A DNA stretch of 64,000 bases from Bradyrhizobium sp. BR 10289 (GTDB lineage Bacteria > Pseudomonadota > Alphaproteobacteria > Rhizobiales > Xanthobacteraceae). Under the pieces are notes generated by a model. The model saw only the letters and a list, made by a program, of their open reading frames with translations. It was not told where the DNA came from and did no database searches. Positions within the stretch are counted from its first letter, which is position 1. Every line of letters begins with the position of its first letter. Below are positions 35,131 to 43,913 of the stretch, one piece after another. Location of the stretch: the NCBI RefSeq assembly GCF_019455385.1, contig NZ_JACOFR010000001.1, positions 372,001 to 436,000 of the forward strand. The letters run 5' to 3'. A program made the translations under genes and the position numbers.

Positions 35131-36579
35131 CTAACCCTCTCCGCGGCGGAATCTTGCCGGTGTGGCATTTTTCTCCGCCGGTGGGTTCTGATCGCCGCGG
35201 CGGGAGCCCTTGGCAGCGATCTCGGCGACCAGCGTGGTCAGGCTGTTAACGGCGTTCAGGGTCAGTCCGGCGTCACCGCCGGCATCGCCGCCCCGGGCCG
35301 ATTCGGGCAGCACCGCGCGCTTGAAGCCGAGCTTGACCGCTTCCTTGAGCCGCGCCGGGGTCTGCGCCACCGGGCGGATCACGCCGGAGAGCGAAATCTC
35401 GCCGAAATAAACGGCATCGGTGGGTAACTGCGCATTAACCAGGGACGACACCAGCGCGGCCGCGGCGGCCATGTCCGCCGCCGGCTCGTGGATGCGCAGG
35501 CCCCCAGCGACGTTGAGATAGACGTCGTGGCCGGACAGCTTGACCCCGCAATGGGCCTCCAGCACCGCCAGCACCATCGAGAGCCGGCTCTGGTCCCAGC
35601 CGACCACAGCCCGGCGTGGGGTGCCGAGCGAGGTCGGCGCCACCAGCGCCTGCAATTCGACCAGAACGGGCCGCGTGCCCTCGATGCCCGCAAAGACTGC
35701 GGTGCCGGGCGTGCCGAGGTCGCGCTCGGACAGGAACAGCTCGGAGGGATTTGTCACCTCGCGCAGGCCAAGTCCGGTCATTTCGAACACGCCGATCTCG
35801 TCGGTCGGACCGAAACGGTTCTTCACGGCGCGCAGGATGCGGAATTGCTGCGAGCCTTCGCCCTCGAACGACATCACGGCATCGACCATGTGCTCGACCA
35901 CGCGCGGGCCGGCGATCTGGCCGTCCTTGGTGACGTGGCCGACCAGGATGATGGCCGCGCCGGTCTTCTTGGCGAAGCGAATCAGCGCCTGCGCCGAGGC
36001 GCGCACCTGCGTCACCGTGCCGGGCGCCGATTCCACCGTGTCGGTCCACATGGTCTGGATCGAGTCGATCACGATCAGCCGGGGCACGGCGCCTTCGGAC
36101 AGCGTCGAGACGATGTCCTCGACGGAGGTCTCGGCGGCGAGTTGTACCGGCGCATCCGACAGCCCGAGCCGCTCGGCGCGCAGCCGCACCTGGGCGATGG
36201 CTTCTTCGCCGGAGATGTAGACGATGCGGTGGCCCGCGCGCGCCATCAGGCTGGTGGCCTGCGTGAGCAGCGTCGACTTGCCGATACCGGGATCGCCGCC
36301 GACCAGCAGCACCGAGCCGCGGACGAAACCGCCGCCGGTGACGCGGTCGAGCTCGGTCATGCCGGACGACAGCCGCGGCGCGTCGGGGCTCTTTCCGGCG
36401 AGGCTCTCCAGCGCGAACGTCCGGCCCTTGCGCTTGGAGCGGATCGAGACCGGAACGCTGCCGGCCGTGTCCTCCTCGGCGAGCGTATTCCACTCGCCGC
36501 AAGACTCGCACTTGCCCTGCCAGCGGTTATAGGCCGCGCCGCAGTTCTGGCAGACGAAGGAGAGCGTGTTCTTGGCCAT
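35131..36579 (-). CDS. radA: DNA repair protein RadA
   Basis: Product of 482 residues. RadA is a RecA-like ATPase that promotes branch migration in recombination. Order: zinc finger CQNCGAAYNRWQGKCESCGE (residues 10-29), Walker A GDPGIGKSTLL (about 110), RadA-specific KNRFGPTDEIGVFEM, and a Lon protease-like C-terminal domain with the EPAADMAAAAALVSSL region. The ATG opening with MAKNTLSFVCQNCG is used. It lies in the cvpA-purF neighbourhood and diverges from the binding protein gene. Confidence 0.95.
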   Translation of the reverse strand: MAKNTLSFVCQNCGAAYNRWQGKCESCGEWNTLAEEDTAGSVPVSIRSKRKGRTFALESLAGKSPDAPRLSSGMTELDRVTGGGFVRGSVLLVGGDPGIGKSTLLTQATSLMARAGHRIVYISGEEAIAQVRLRAERLGLSDAPVQLAAETSVEDIVSTLSEGAVPRLIVIDSIQTMWTDTVESAPGTVTQVRASAQALIRFAKKTGAAIILVGHVTKDGQIAGPRVVEHMVDAVMSFEGEGSQQFRILRAVKNRFGPTDEIGVFEMTGLGLREVTNPSELFLSERDLGTPGTAVFAGIEGTRPVLVELQALVAPTSLGTPRRAVVGWDQSRLSMVLAVLEAHCGVKLSGHDVYLNVAGGLRIHEPAADMAAAAALVSSLVNAQLPTDAVYFGEISLSGVIRPVAQTPARLKEAVKLGFKRAVLPESARGGDAGGDAGLTLNAVNSLTTLVAEIAAKGSRRGDQNPPAEKNATPARFRRGEG

Positions 36580-36779
36580 GGGGACCGAGTCGGAGGTTGC
36601 TGGTTCGCTGATAGCATGGAACGGCGGGGCATGACGGGGATCCCCGACGCTCCAATTAGCGCAATTCACCGTCGCCGATACATCCTTTGTTAGCTCTACG
36701 CCGGCGCTGGTTTCCGGACTTTGCCAAATATTAGCGGACGCGGGTCCAGTTTCGGAACCAAGACGGGGTGGCGAAACGA

Positions 36780-37928
36780 ATGACGATGCTATTGCGCATA
36801 TTGCTCGCTGTGAGCATGGCCTGCGGCGTGCTTGTGCCGTCTGGCGGCGCCGTCGCAAAGCCTCTCAACATCGTCTTCGTCAATCCCGGCAAGACCGGCG
36901 AGGTCTATTGGGACATGGTCGCGCTGACCATGCAGGCCGCCGGCCGCAAGCTCGATGCGCATGTCGAGGTGCTGACCAGCGAGCGCAATTACCGCACCAT
37001 GCAGGAGCTCGGGCTCGGCGTGGTGGCGCGTCCCGACAAGCCCGATTTCCTCATCCTCTCGAACGAGGAATCCGCTGCCGTTCCGATCCTCGAGGCGGCC
37101 GAGGCTGCCGGGATCAAGACGCTGCTGCTGTCGAACACGCTGATCGGCGAGGATGCGGTGCGCCTTGGACCGCCGCGCCAGAAGCTCAAGACCTGGCTCG
37201 GCGATATCACGACTGATCTCGAGACCGCGGGTGCGCGCATGGCCGACGCGCTGATCAGCGCGGCGCGGGCCGAGAAATGGCAGAGCCCGGACGGCAAGAT
37301 CCACATTCTCGGCATCGGCGGCGACGAGATCACGCCGGCCTCGATCGCCCGCAACGCCGGCCTCAAGCTTGCCGCCGACTCTGCGCCCGATGTGGTGGTG
37401 GACCGGATGCTGTTCGCCAACTGGACGCAGTCCGAGGCCGAGCAGGTCACCGCGAACTATCTGAGCTGGGCCACGCGCAAGGGGATCCGGCCCGCCGGCA
37501 TCTGGGCCGGCAACGATCCGATGGCGCTCGGCGCCATCAAGGCCATCTCGACGGCAGGTCTTGTCCCCGGCGAGGACATTCAGGTGGTCGGCCTCAACTG
37601 GTCGGAGGACGCGCTGCGCGCGATCAGGGCGGGCCGTCTGCTTCTGACCGACGGCGGCCACTTCCTGCTCGGTGGCTGGTCGATCGTGCTGCTCCGCGAC
37701 TATGCCGATGGCTGCGACTTTGCGACCAATTCCTCTCATGTCGAGGTCAAGACATCGGCGATCAGCCGCGCCAATCTCGGCTCGGTCGGCGACCTCATCA
37801 AGGACCGCGCTTTCGACCGGATCGACTTCGCGCGGTTCAGGGCGAAGCCGGGACGTTGCGGCCAGTACGATTTCTCCATCGATGCGCTCGTCTCGTCGCT
37901 GGCGCCCCCGGAAGGCACCGCTGACTGA
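36780..37928 (+). CDS. Periplasmic sugar-binding-type protein linked to a c-di-GMP enzyme
   Basis: Product of 382 residues from ATG (GTG at 36768 is an alternative) with a signal peptide (LLRILLAVSMACGVLVPSGG, cut after AVA-K). The fold is the COG1879/periplasmic-binding-domain-2 type: NIVFVNPGKTGEVYWDMVA opens lobe 1, and WAGNDPMALGAIKAISTAG is the typical late signature. No ABC permease is adjacent. Instead its stop overlaps the start of a GGDEF-EAL protein by 1 bp, so it likely works as the ligand-sensing partner of that enzyme. Confidence 0.85.
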   Translation: MTMLLRILLAVSMACGVLVPSGGAVAKPLNIVFVNPGKTGEVYWDMVALTMQAAGRKLDAHVEVLTSERNYRTMQELGLGVVARPDKPDFLILSNEESAAVPILEAAEAAGIKTLLLSNTLIGEDAVRLGPPRQKLKTWLGDITTDLETAGARMADALISAARAEKWQSPDGKIHILGIGGDEITPASIARNAGLKLAADSAPDVVVDRMLFANWTQSEAEQVTANYLSWATRKGIRPAGIWAGNDPMALGAIKAISTAGLVPGEDIQVVGLNWSEDALRAIRAGRLLLTDGGHFLLGGWSIVLLRDYADGCDFATNSSHVEVKTSAISRANLGSVGDLIKDRAFDRIDFARFRAKPGRCGQYDFSIDALVSSLAPPEGTAD

Positions 37929-39985
37929 TGCGAAACGCTGACGACATGACCGATCCGAAACGTAGCGCACCGGCGACGTCCTCGCGCTCGGTGATCCGCG
38001 CGATGATATGGGCCACGGTGCCGGTGCTGCTCGTGGTGCAGCTGCTGGCCTCCGCCGGTGTCGAGCTCGCGAGCTTCTGGTCGCAGATCCGGCAGCTCGA
38101 TGCGCGCATTGCCCGCGTCGCCGAGAGCAGGGGCGAACTGATCGCCGAGCCGTTGTGGAAGATGCGCTACGACCGGGTCACGAGCGTGCTCAACGAGATC
38201 ATGCACGACGAGACCATCTCCGCCGCGGCTGTCTACGATGACACCGGCGTTGCGATTGCGCGCGTGGTGGCGCGCCCGTCGGACCAGTCGGTCTCGGAGG
38301 TGTCGCGTCCGATCACCTATATCAACGACAACATCGCCGTGCAGGCCGGCCGCATCGTGATCGCCTATTCCTACGCGACCGTCTATGCGGACACCGGCAG
38401 CCGGCTGCTGCTGTTGCTGGTCGTCGGCCTGCTCGCAACCTTCGCCACGCTGATCGCGATGCGGATCTCGGCGAACATCTTCATCGGCAAGCCGCTCGCC
38501 GCCATCATGTCGGCGATCCAGCGCAGCAAGCAGGATGGCCGTGCCTATCCGGCCGAGATCAAATCGCTGAACGAATTCGGCCAGCTCGCGCGCGCCTTCA
38601 ATGCCATGCAGCACACGACGTCGGGTGCGCTCGACCGGCTCGGGCATATGGCCGCGCACGATCCGCTGACCGGGCTGCCCAATCGCCGCTCGCTGTCCGA
38701 GCAGCTGGTCACGCTGAGCCATCATGCAGGTTCGCCGGATTCGCTGATTGCGTTCTGCTTCATCGATCTCGACGATTTCAAAGGCATCAACGACACGTTT
38801 GGTCATGATGCCGGCGACAAATTCCTGGTGCATATTTCCGAGCGTTTGCGGCACGCGATCGAGCCGCAGGACTGGGTGGCGCGGCTCGGCGGCGACGAGT
38901 TCGTCGTCATCCGCCCCGAGGTCAGCAACGCGGCGACCGCACAGGCGTTCGCGCACCAGCTGCTGGATGCGATCTCAAAGCCCGTGCGGTTGCACGACAA
39001 GCAGGTGGTGCCGCGCGCCAGCATTGGCCTTGCCGTGCGCCGCGCCGGCGATCCTGAATTGTCGCATCTGCCGGCGCTCGCCGACATCGCGCTCTACCAT
39101 GCCAAGAGCAAGGCGCCCGGCACCGTCGCGGTGCTGGACGAAGCGCTCCAGCACGACTATCGCCGCCGCAGGGATCTCGAGCTCGCCATTCCCACCGGCT
39201 TCTCCGAGGGGCAATTCGAGGTCTGGTATCAGAGCCAGGTCGACATCGAGAGCCAGGCGGTCGTGGGTCTCGAGGCGCTCATTCGCTGGCGCCATCCCGA
39301 GCACGGCATCATCGGCCCCGGCGAATTCCTGCCGCTGATCGAGCGCAGCGGCAACAATGCGCAACTGACGCGCTATGTGCTGACCGACGCCTGCCGTGCG
39401 CTGAAGCATCTGGTCGCCGCCGGCCGGCCGCAGATCCGGATCGCGATCAACCTGCCGCCGTCCGAGCTCGCCGACCATTCGCTCGCCGCCGAGCTGCGCG
39501 CGACATGCCTGCGCTTCGGCGTCGCGGCCTCGTCGCTGGAGCTCGAGATCACCGAGGGCTCGCTGATCAACAACATCGCCAGCGCCTCCGAGACGCTGCA
39601 CCGTCTGCGGCGCCTTGGCGCCACTATCGCGCTCGACGATTTCGGCACGGGCTACTCTTCGCTCGCCCATCTCAGGCGTTTCCCGCTGGACAAGGTCAAG
39701 ATCGACAAGGCCTTTATCAGCGAGATCCCCGACAGCGCCGAGGACAAGGCGATCGTCGGGGTCATCGCCTCGCTCGCCGGAACGCTGGGCCTGACGCTCG
39801 TTGCCGAAGGCATCGAGCGGGCCGAGCAGGCGCAGGCGATGCGCGAGATGGGCGTGACCCTCGGGCAGGGCTACCTCTATCATCGGCCGCAGCCGCTCGA
39901 GGCAGTCCGGCAATGGCTCGAGGGACAGCCCGGGAGCCGCGTCCTCGCCGAGAGTCCGTCGATTGCCCCCGAATTCGCCGCCTGA
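37928..39985 (+). CDS. Membrane GGDEF-EAL protein (diguanylate cyclase/phosphodiesterase)
   Basis: Product of 685 residues. Two membrane spans (about 22-44 and 160-182) bracket a periplasmic segment of about 115 residues. A HAMP-like linker follows, then GGDEF (about 245-400, with the intact motif LGGDEFVV and DPLTGLPNRR), and EAL (about 415-670). The EAL domain shows EALIRW, INLPPSEL, LELEITEG, LDDFGTGYSSLAHL, KIDK and VAEGIE, so metal and catalytic residues look complete. It may make or break cyclic di-GMP. Coupling with the periplasmic binding protein upstream suggests ligand control. Confidence 0.9.
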   Translation: MRNADDMTDPKRSAPATSSRSVIRAMIWATVPVLLVVQLLASAGVELASFWSQIRQLDARIARVAESRGELIAEPLWKMRYDRVTSVLNEIMHDETISAAAVYDDTGVAIARVVARPSDQSVSEVSRPITYINDNIAVQAGRIVIAYSYATVYADTGSRLLLLLVVGLLATFATLIAMRISANIFIGKPLAAIMSAIQRSKQDGRAYPAEIKSLNEFGQLARAFNAMQHTTSGALDRLGHMAAHDPLTGLPNRRSLSEQLVTLSHHAGSPDSLIAFCFIDLDDFKGINDTFGHDAGDKFLVHISERLRHAIEPQDWVARLGGDEFVVIRPEVSNAATAQAFAHQLLDAISKPVRLHDKQVVPRASIGLAVRRAGDPELSHLPALADIALYHAKSKAPGTVAVLDEALQHDYRRRRDLELAIPTGFSEGQFEVWYQSQVDIESQAVVGLEALIRWRHPEHGIIGPGEFLPLIERSGNNAQLTRYVLTDACRALKHLVAAGRPQIRIAINLPPSELADHSLAAELRATCLRFGVAASSLELEITEGSLINNIASASETLHRLRRLGATIALDDFGTGYSSLAHLRRFPLDKVKIDKAFISEIPDSAEDKAIVGVIASLAGTLGLTLVAEGIERAEQAQAMREMGVTLGQGYLYHRPQPLEAVRQWLEGQPGSRVLAESPSIAPEFAA

Positions 39986-39991
39986 ACGCGG

Positions 39992-40717
39992 TTACGGCTG
40001 CGTCGCATTCCAGAGCATCGACAGCCCGGCCGCGATCATGATTGCGTCCATCAACAGGCGAAACATCTCCGGCTTGAGGTGCAGCACGAAGCGTTTTGCG
40101 ATGAAGGCGCCTGACATCAGCGAAGCGCCCGCGATCAGGCCTTTGACGAAGACCTCCTGCGTCAACGCGCCGAAGCGTTCGAAGGTCACGGACTTCGCGA
40201 AATAGAGGCCGAGCGAGGCGGCGGCCTCGGTCGCGAGGAACGCGCCCTTGGAGAGGCCGTAGAACAGGAAGAGCGGCACGCTGAGCGGACCGGTCGAGAC
40301 CACGATGCCGGTGAGGTAGCCGATGATCGCGCCGCCGACCGCGAGGTGCCAGAGATTGGCCTTCAAATCGTGCCGCGCCAGCCAGTGCCGCACCGGCACC
40401 ATCGCGATCAGGAAGAGGCCGATGGCGAGATCGACGGCGTGCGAGGGCAGCGCCAGCAGCGTGCGCGCGCCGAGCGCTGCGGCTGGAATGCCCGTCGCCG
40501 AATAGGCCGCGCAGGCCCGCCAGTCGACTTCGCGCCACCATGCCAGGATGCGCGAAAAATTCGCCATCACCGAGGCCACCGCCATGATCGGCACGGCTTC
40601 CTTCGGCCCATAGGCGTAGACCAGCACCGGCATCAGCATGATCGACGAGCCCGTGCCGACAATGCCCGAGACGGTGCCGGCAACGAGACCGACGATGAGG
40701 ACGAAAAGGAAGGCCAA
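39992..40717 (-). CDS. Second TauE/SafE family permease
   Basis: Product of 241 residues with about eight hydrophobic spans. TauE/SafE repeats are GLVAGTVSGIVGTGSSIMLM near residue 10 and a half-match near residue 130 (HLAVGGAIIGYLTGIVVSTG). The signature here lacks the G-x-G-G-G of the first copy at 10003-10785, so substrate may differ. No regulator is adjacent. It is convergent with the GGDEF-EAL gene. Confidence 0.82.
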   Translation of the reverse strand: MAFLFVLIVGLVAGTVSGIVGTGSSIMLMPVLVYAYGPKEAVPIMAVASVMANFSRILAWWREVDWRACAAYSATGIPAAALGARTLLALPSHAVDLAIGLFLIAMVPVRHWLARHDLKANLWHLAVGGAIIGYLTGIVVSTGPLSVPLFLFYGLSKGAFLATEAAASLGLYFAKSVTFERFGALTQEVFVKGLIAGASLMSGAFIAKRFVLHLKPEMFRLLMDAIMIAAGLSMLWNATQP

Positions 40718-40905
40718 GGGACAGGCTCCGGGAATCGGAGGAGTGTAGCCGGAGCAGGGATGGGGCGCGAACGGCGCAGGGATGGCGGGCGGTGGTTAAC
40801 CGGCGGTACCCCGCCGGCCACCAATTCGACGGGTTCCCCGGCCGGATCCTTCAAATTTGAAGCGTATTGATCGGAGCGTTCGCTCAAAGAACTTGAGGTC
40901 TTTCG

Positions 40906-41223
40906 ATGCCCGACCATCATTCCTTCTCCGCCCTCGACCGCCATGCGGTGCTAAGCGGATCCGACAATGGCTTTCCCTGGGTTGCCGGCGCGATGCTGGC
41001 GTTTGAGGCGGGCGAGGTGGTGCGGCTGCGCTGCGAGAAGCTCAGCCATGGCGACGAGGCCGCCGGACGGGAAGCTGTGCTGATGGTCAGCGAGAAGATC
41101 GCCGCGGCTTTCGAGGCGACCATGAATCTGCTGTCCGGCGCAACGCCAGCCGCCGTCATCCACCGCTATCGCGAGCACGTCGCCGCCAATGCCAGGCGGC
41201 TGTCCGCGAACGAAGCTCCCTGA
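40906..41223 (+). CDS. Conserved small protein of unknown function
   Basis: A 105-residue protein without signal peptide or membrane span. Composition is ordinary for a folded cytoplasmic protein; seen are GFPWVAGAMLAFEAGEVVRL and a helical middle part (AVLMVSEKIAAAFEATMNLL). I do not recognise a family. It stands alone; the ribosome site is weak (GAGG about 15 bp upstream). Confidence 0.6.
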   Translation: MPDHHSFSALDRHAVLSGSDNGFPWVAGAMLAFEAGEVVRLRCEKLSHGDEAAGREAVLMVSEKIAAAFEATMNLLSGATPAAVIHRYREHVAANARRLSANEAP

Positions 41224-41297
41224 CGGCGTCGCGCTGCTGACAGCATGTTGGCAGCAGGGGCCGGCTACGACCATCTCCTGACAAAAGGGAGCGGGTC

Positions 41298-41666
41298 ATG
41301 CCGTTCGAGGGAAGCTGTCATTGCGGTGAGACGGTGTTCGAGGTGACGGAGGCGCCTTCGCATGTGACACGCTGCACCTGTTCGCTCTGCGCCAAGCGCG
41401 GTGCGCTGTGGGCCTATTACACGCCGGCGCAGTTTCGCCTGCTGTCGCCCGCGGACAACGTTGCCACCTATCTCTGGGGCAGCCGCACCGTCAAACATCA
41501 TTTCTGCGCGAGTTGCGGCTGCGGCACCTATTCGGAGTCGCCGGACTGGTCGAGCGGCAAGCCGGATTTCGACAATCCCAAGGTCGCCGTGAACGCGCGC
41601 CTGTTCGACGATTTCGATCTGGAGGCCGTGCCTGTCAACGTGATCGACGGCAGGAATTTGTGGTGA
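41298..41666 (+). CDS. GFA family zinc protein
   Basis: Product of 122 residues. The GFA (glutathione-dependent formaldehyde-activating) fold binds structural zinc by Cys pairs. These are visible: GSCHCGETVFEV, TRCTCSLCAKRG and FCASCGCGTYSES. Most family members lack proven formaldehyde activity, so the substrate is open. RBS is AAAAGGGAG, about 9 bp before the ATG. It lies alone between small genes. Confidence 0.88.
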   Translation: MPFEGSCHCGETVFEVTEAPSHVTRCTCSLCAKRGALWAYYTPAQFRLLSPADNVATYLWGSRTVKHHFCASCGCGTYSESPDWSSGKPDFDNPKVAVNARLFDDFDLEAVPVNVIDGRNLW

Positions 41667-41762
41667 GCATTTTGGCTCACGCATATCTGCTGTACGTCCG
41701 TGCGCTTGAGCGCTTTTGGAAAAGCTGATTTGGTTCCGGCCCGATAAAAGGGGGAGGAGGCC

Positions 41763-42578
41763 ATGATGCGTCTTTTTACGCGAGTGATGCTCGCAATGTG
41801 TCTGTTCGTTGCAGCCGGCTTCGCGGCACAGGCGCAGACCAAACCAAAGGTCACAACGGCTGGACCTGACTTCCCCAAGGCGGCGCTCTTCGTCGGCAAC
41901 AGCTTCTTCTACTACAACAACGGCATGCCCGGGCATCTCTCCTTCATGGAGCGGGCGGCGGATGCCGAGAACAAGGCGGCCTATCGCAACACTATGGCGA
42001 CGATCGGCGGCTCCGGCCTCGACTGGCACGACATGGACAACCTGCTGCGCCCGGGCGGCATCGGCGCTTACTCCTTCGACGACCAGAACGTCGTAGTGTT
42101 CAACAAGCCGGGCAAGAAGTTCGACGCGGTGGTGATGATGGATTGCAGCCAGTGCCCGATCCATCCGCAATTGAAAGACGCATTCACGACTTTCGTGAAA
42201 AAGGACAGCGAGATCGTGCGCGCGCATGGCATGCGGCCGGTGCTGTTCATGTCCTGGGCCTATTCCGACAAGCCGGAGATGACGGAAGGACTTGCCGAGG
42301 CCTACACGGTGGCAGGCAATGCCAACGACGCGCTGGTCATTCCTGCAGGCCTTGCGTTCGCACGCGTCCGAAAGCTTCAGCCCGAGCTCAATCTCTACGC
42401 GCCGGACAAGCGGCATCCGAGTCCGGCAGGCACGTATCTGGCCACCTGCGTCACGTTCGCCGCGCTGACGGGCCGCTCGCCGGTCGGAAATTCCTACACC
42501 ATGGGGCTGGATGCGCCGACGGCGGAGCTGCTGCAAAGGGCGGCCTGGGATACGGTGCAGGACTATTACGGGCGGTGA
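41763..42578 (+). CDS. Secreted SGNH/GDSL-like hydrolase
   Basis: Product of 271 residues with a signal peptide (MLAMCLFVAAGFAAQA, cut after AQA-Q). FVGNSFFYYNNGM resembles block I (G-N-S-F in place of GDSL; the Ser is the expected nucleophile). DKRHPSPAGTYLAT matches block V, with Asp and His of the catalytic dyad. Between them DCSQCPIHPQLKD carries a possible disulfide. It likely hydrolyses an ester in the periplasm, substrate unknown. RBS GGGAGGAGG is directly upstream of the ATG. Confidence 0.72.
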   Translation: MMRLFTRVMLAMCLFVAAGFAAQAQTKPKVTTAGPDFPKAALFVGNSFFYYNNGMPGHLSFMERAADAENKAAYRNTMATIGGSGLDWHDMDNLLRPGGIGAYSFDDQNVVVFNKPGKKFDAVVMMDCSQCPIHPQLKDAFTTFVKKDSEIVRAHGMRPVLFMSWAYSDKPEMTEGLAEAYTVAGNANDALVIPAGLAFARVRKLQPELNLYAPDKRHPSPAGTYLATCVTFAALTGRSPVGNSYTMGLDAPTAELLQRAAWDTVQDYYGR

Positions 42579-42593
42579 TCAACGGCACGCTGT

Positions 42594-42718
42594 CGTAGGG
42601 TGAGCAAAGGCGCTCTTGCGCCTTGCCCACGATCTGTCTCCTACAAGAAAGATTGGTGGGCACGCTTCCGCCGTCGCTCTTCGAGCTATGGCGGACAAGT
42701 CGCTTTGCCCACCCTATG
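42594..42718. repeat. Dispersed palindromic repeat, family 3, copy B
   Basis: TAGGGTGaGCAAAG (42597-42610) pairs with CTTTGCCCACCCTA (42703-42716). Inner GGCGC/GCGCC and CTTGCCCAC / GTGGGCACG arms match copy A at 29274-29367, but the loop is longer. It sits between the convergent SGNH and xthA genes. Confidence 0.72.
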
Positions 42719-42724
42719 CCACCG

Positions 42725-43501
42725 TCATTGTTGCTTCAGCACCACCCATGCCGGCGCGTGATCGCTGGCGCCGTCCTCGCCGCGAACCGCCTTATCGACG
42801 CCGGCCTTGGCGAGGCGCGAGACCAGGGCAGGGCTCAGCAGCAGATGATCGAGCCGCAGGCCCGCATCGCGCGGCCAGCGGTTTCGCTTGTAATCCCAGA
42901 ACGTGTAGATGCGTTTGTCGGGATGTAGCTCGCGGATCGCATCGCACCAGCCTTGTTCGACCAGCGAGGCAAACGCCGCGCGGCTCTTCGGCTGGATCAA
43001 GGCATCCTTGTCCCATGAGCGCGTCGGATAGATGTCGATTTCTGTTGGCGCGACATTGTAGTCGCCGGCGAGCACGACGGGCAGGTCCTGCTTGATGAAG
43101 GTTTTGGAGTGGCGCCTCAGCCGCGCGAACCAGTCGAGCTTGTAGTCGAACTTCGGCCCCGGCTGCGGATTGCCGTTCGGCAGGTAAATGCTGGTGACGA
43201 TGATGCCGCGCACGGCGGCCTCGATGTAGCGGGCTTCGAGATCGGCAGGTTTTCCCGGCAGGCGTTCACGGGTCAGAATGGGCTTCGCGTTGCGGGCGAG
43301 GATAGCGACGCCGTTCCAGGTCTTTTGTCCACGCCAGACCGCGCCATAGCCGGCCTTTTCGATCGCGGCCGCCGGAAATTCGCCATCACTTGCCTTCAAC
43401 TCCTGAAGCGCGACGACATCGGGCTTTGCCGCTTTCATCCATGCCAACAGATTGGGCAGGCGACGGTTGATGTTGTTGATGTTGAATGTCGCGATCTTCA
43501 T
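42725..43501 (-). CDS. xthA: Exodeoxyribonuclease III
   Basis: Product of 258 residues. This Mg2+-dependent AP endonuclease/3' exonuclease acts in base excision repair. Family motifs are in order: ATFNINNIN, ALQELKA (Glu metal ligand), TSIYLPNGNP, VLAGDYNVAP (Asp-Asn catalytic pair), LRLDHLLLS and SDHAPAWV (general base Asp-His). Full length. It overlaps no other gene and follows repeat family 3. Confidence 0.93.
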   Translation of the reverse strand: MKIATFNINNINRRLPNLLAWMKAAKPDVVALQELKASDGEFPAAAIEKAGYGAVWRGQKTWNGVAILARNAKPILTRERLPGKPADLEARYIEAAVRGIIVTSIYLPNGNPQPGPKFDYKLDWFARLRRHSKTFIKQDLPVVLAGDYNVAPTEIDIYPTRSWDKDALIQPKSRAAFASLVEQGWCDAIRELHPDKRIYTFWDYKRNRWPRDAGLRLDHLLLSPALVSRLAKAGVDKAVRGEDGASDHAPAWVVLKQQ

Positions 43502-43541
43502 GTAGAGCTAGCGGCTCCTGCCTGCCGTCACCGGAGATACA

Positions 43542-43763
43542 ATGTCCAAATTGAACTTTGCTGCTTTCCTCGTCGCCGTCGCGATCTCCGGTGTCGCTTC
43601 GGCACAATCCTCCGATCCGCGCGGGGCTTGCAAGGCGGATTACGACAAATTCTGTGCGGGCATCGCGCCGGGCGGCGGCAAGATCATCGCCTGCCTCGAG
43701 GCCAAGCGCGATCAGCTCAGCGCATCCTGCAAGACGGCGCTCGACGACCGGAAGAAGAAGTAA
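43542..43763 (+). CDS. Small secreted cysteine-rich-repeat protein
   Basis: Product of 73 residues with a signal peptide (LNFAAFLVAVAISGVASA, cut after ASA-Q). The mature part contains one cysteine-rich repeat of the GLG1 type, ACKADYDKFCAGIAPGGGK followed by IIACLEAKRDQLSASCKTAL, with four Cys for two disulfides. Such short proteins are common and unstudied in rhizobia. Charged Lys end (DDRKKK). Confidence 0.8.
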   Translation: MSKLNFAAFLVAVAISGVASAQSSDPRGACKADYDKFCAGIAPGGGKIIACLEAKRDQLSASCKTALDDRKKK

Positions 43764-43770
43764 GCGACCA

Positions 43771-43900
43771 CTTGTGTCCCGGACGTGCGCAGCGCGAGCC
43801 GGGACCCAGACGGCCACGAATTCCGTAGAGACATGGGCCCCGGCTCTGCAGCGCACGACGCTGCGAAGCGCGGCGCATTGCGCTGCGTCCGGGGCACGAG
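43771..43900. repeat. Dispersed palindromic repeat, family 1, copy B
   Basis: Outer arms at 43771-43796 and 43879-43900 (GTGTCCCGGACG / CGTCCGGGGCAC) and inner arms GAGCCGGGACCCA / TGGGCCCCGGCTC match copy A at 987-1125 closely, while the centre differs. It lies between a cysteine-rich small gene and the end of alr. Confidence 0.78.
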
Positions 43901-43913
43901 CGCGTCTCTGCTG

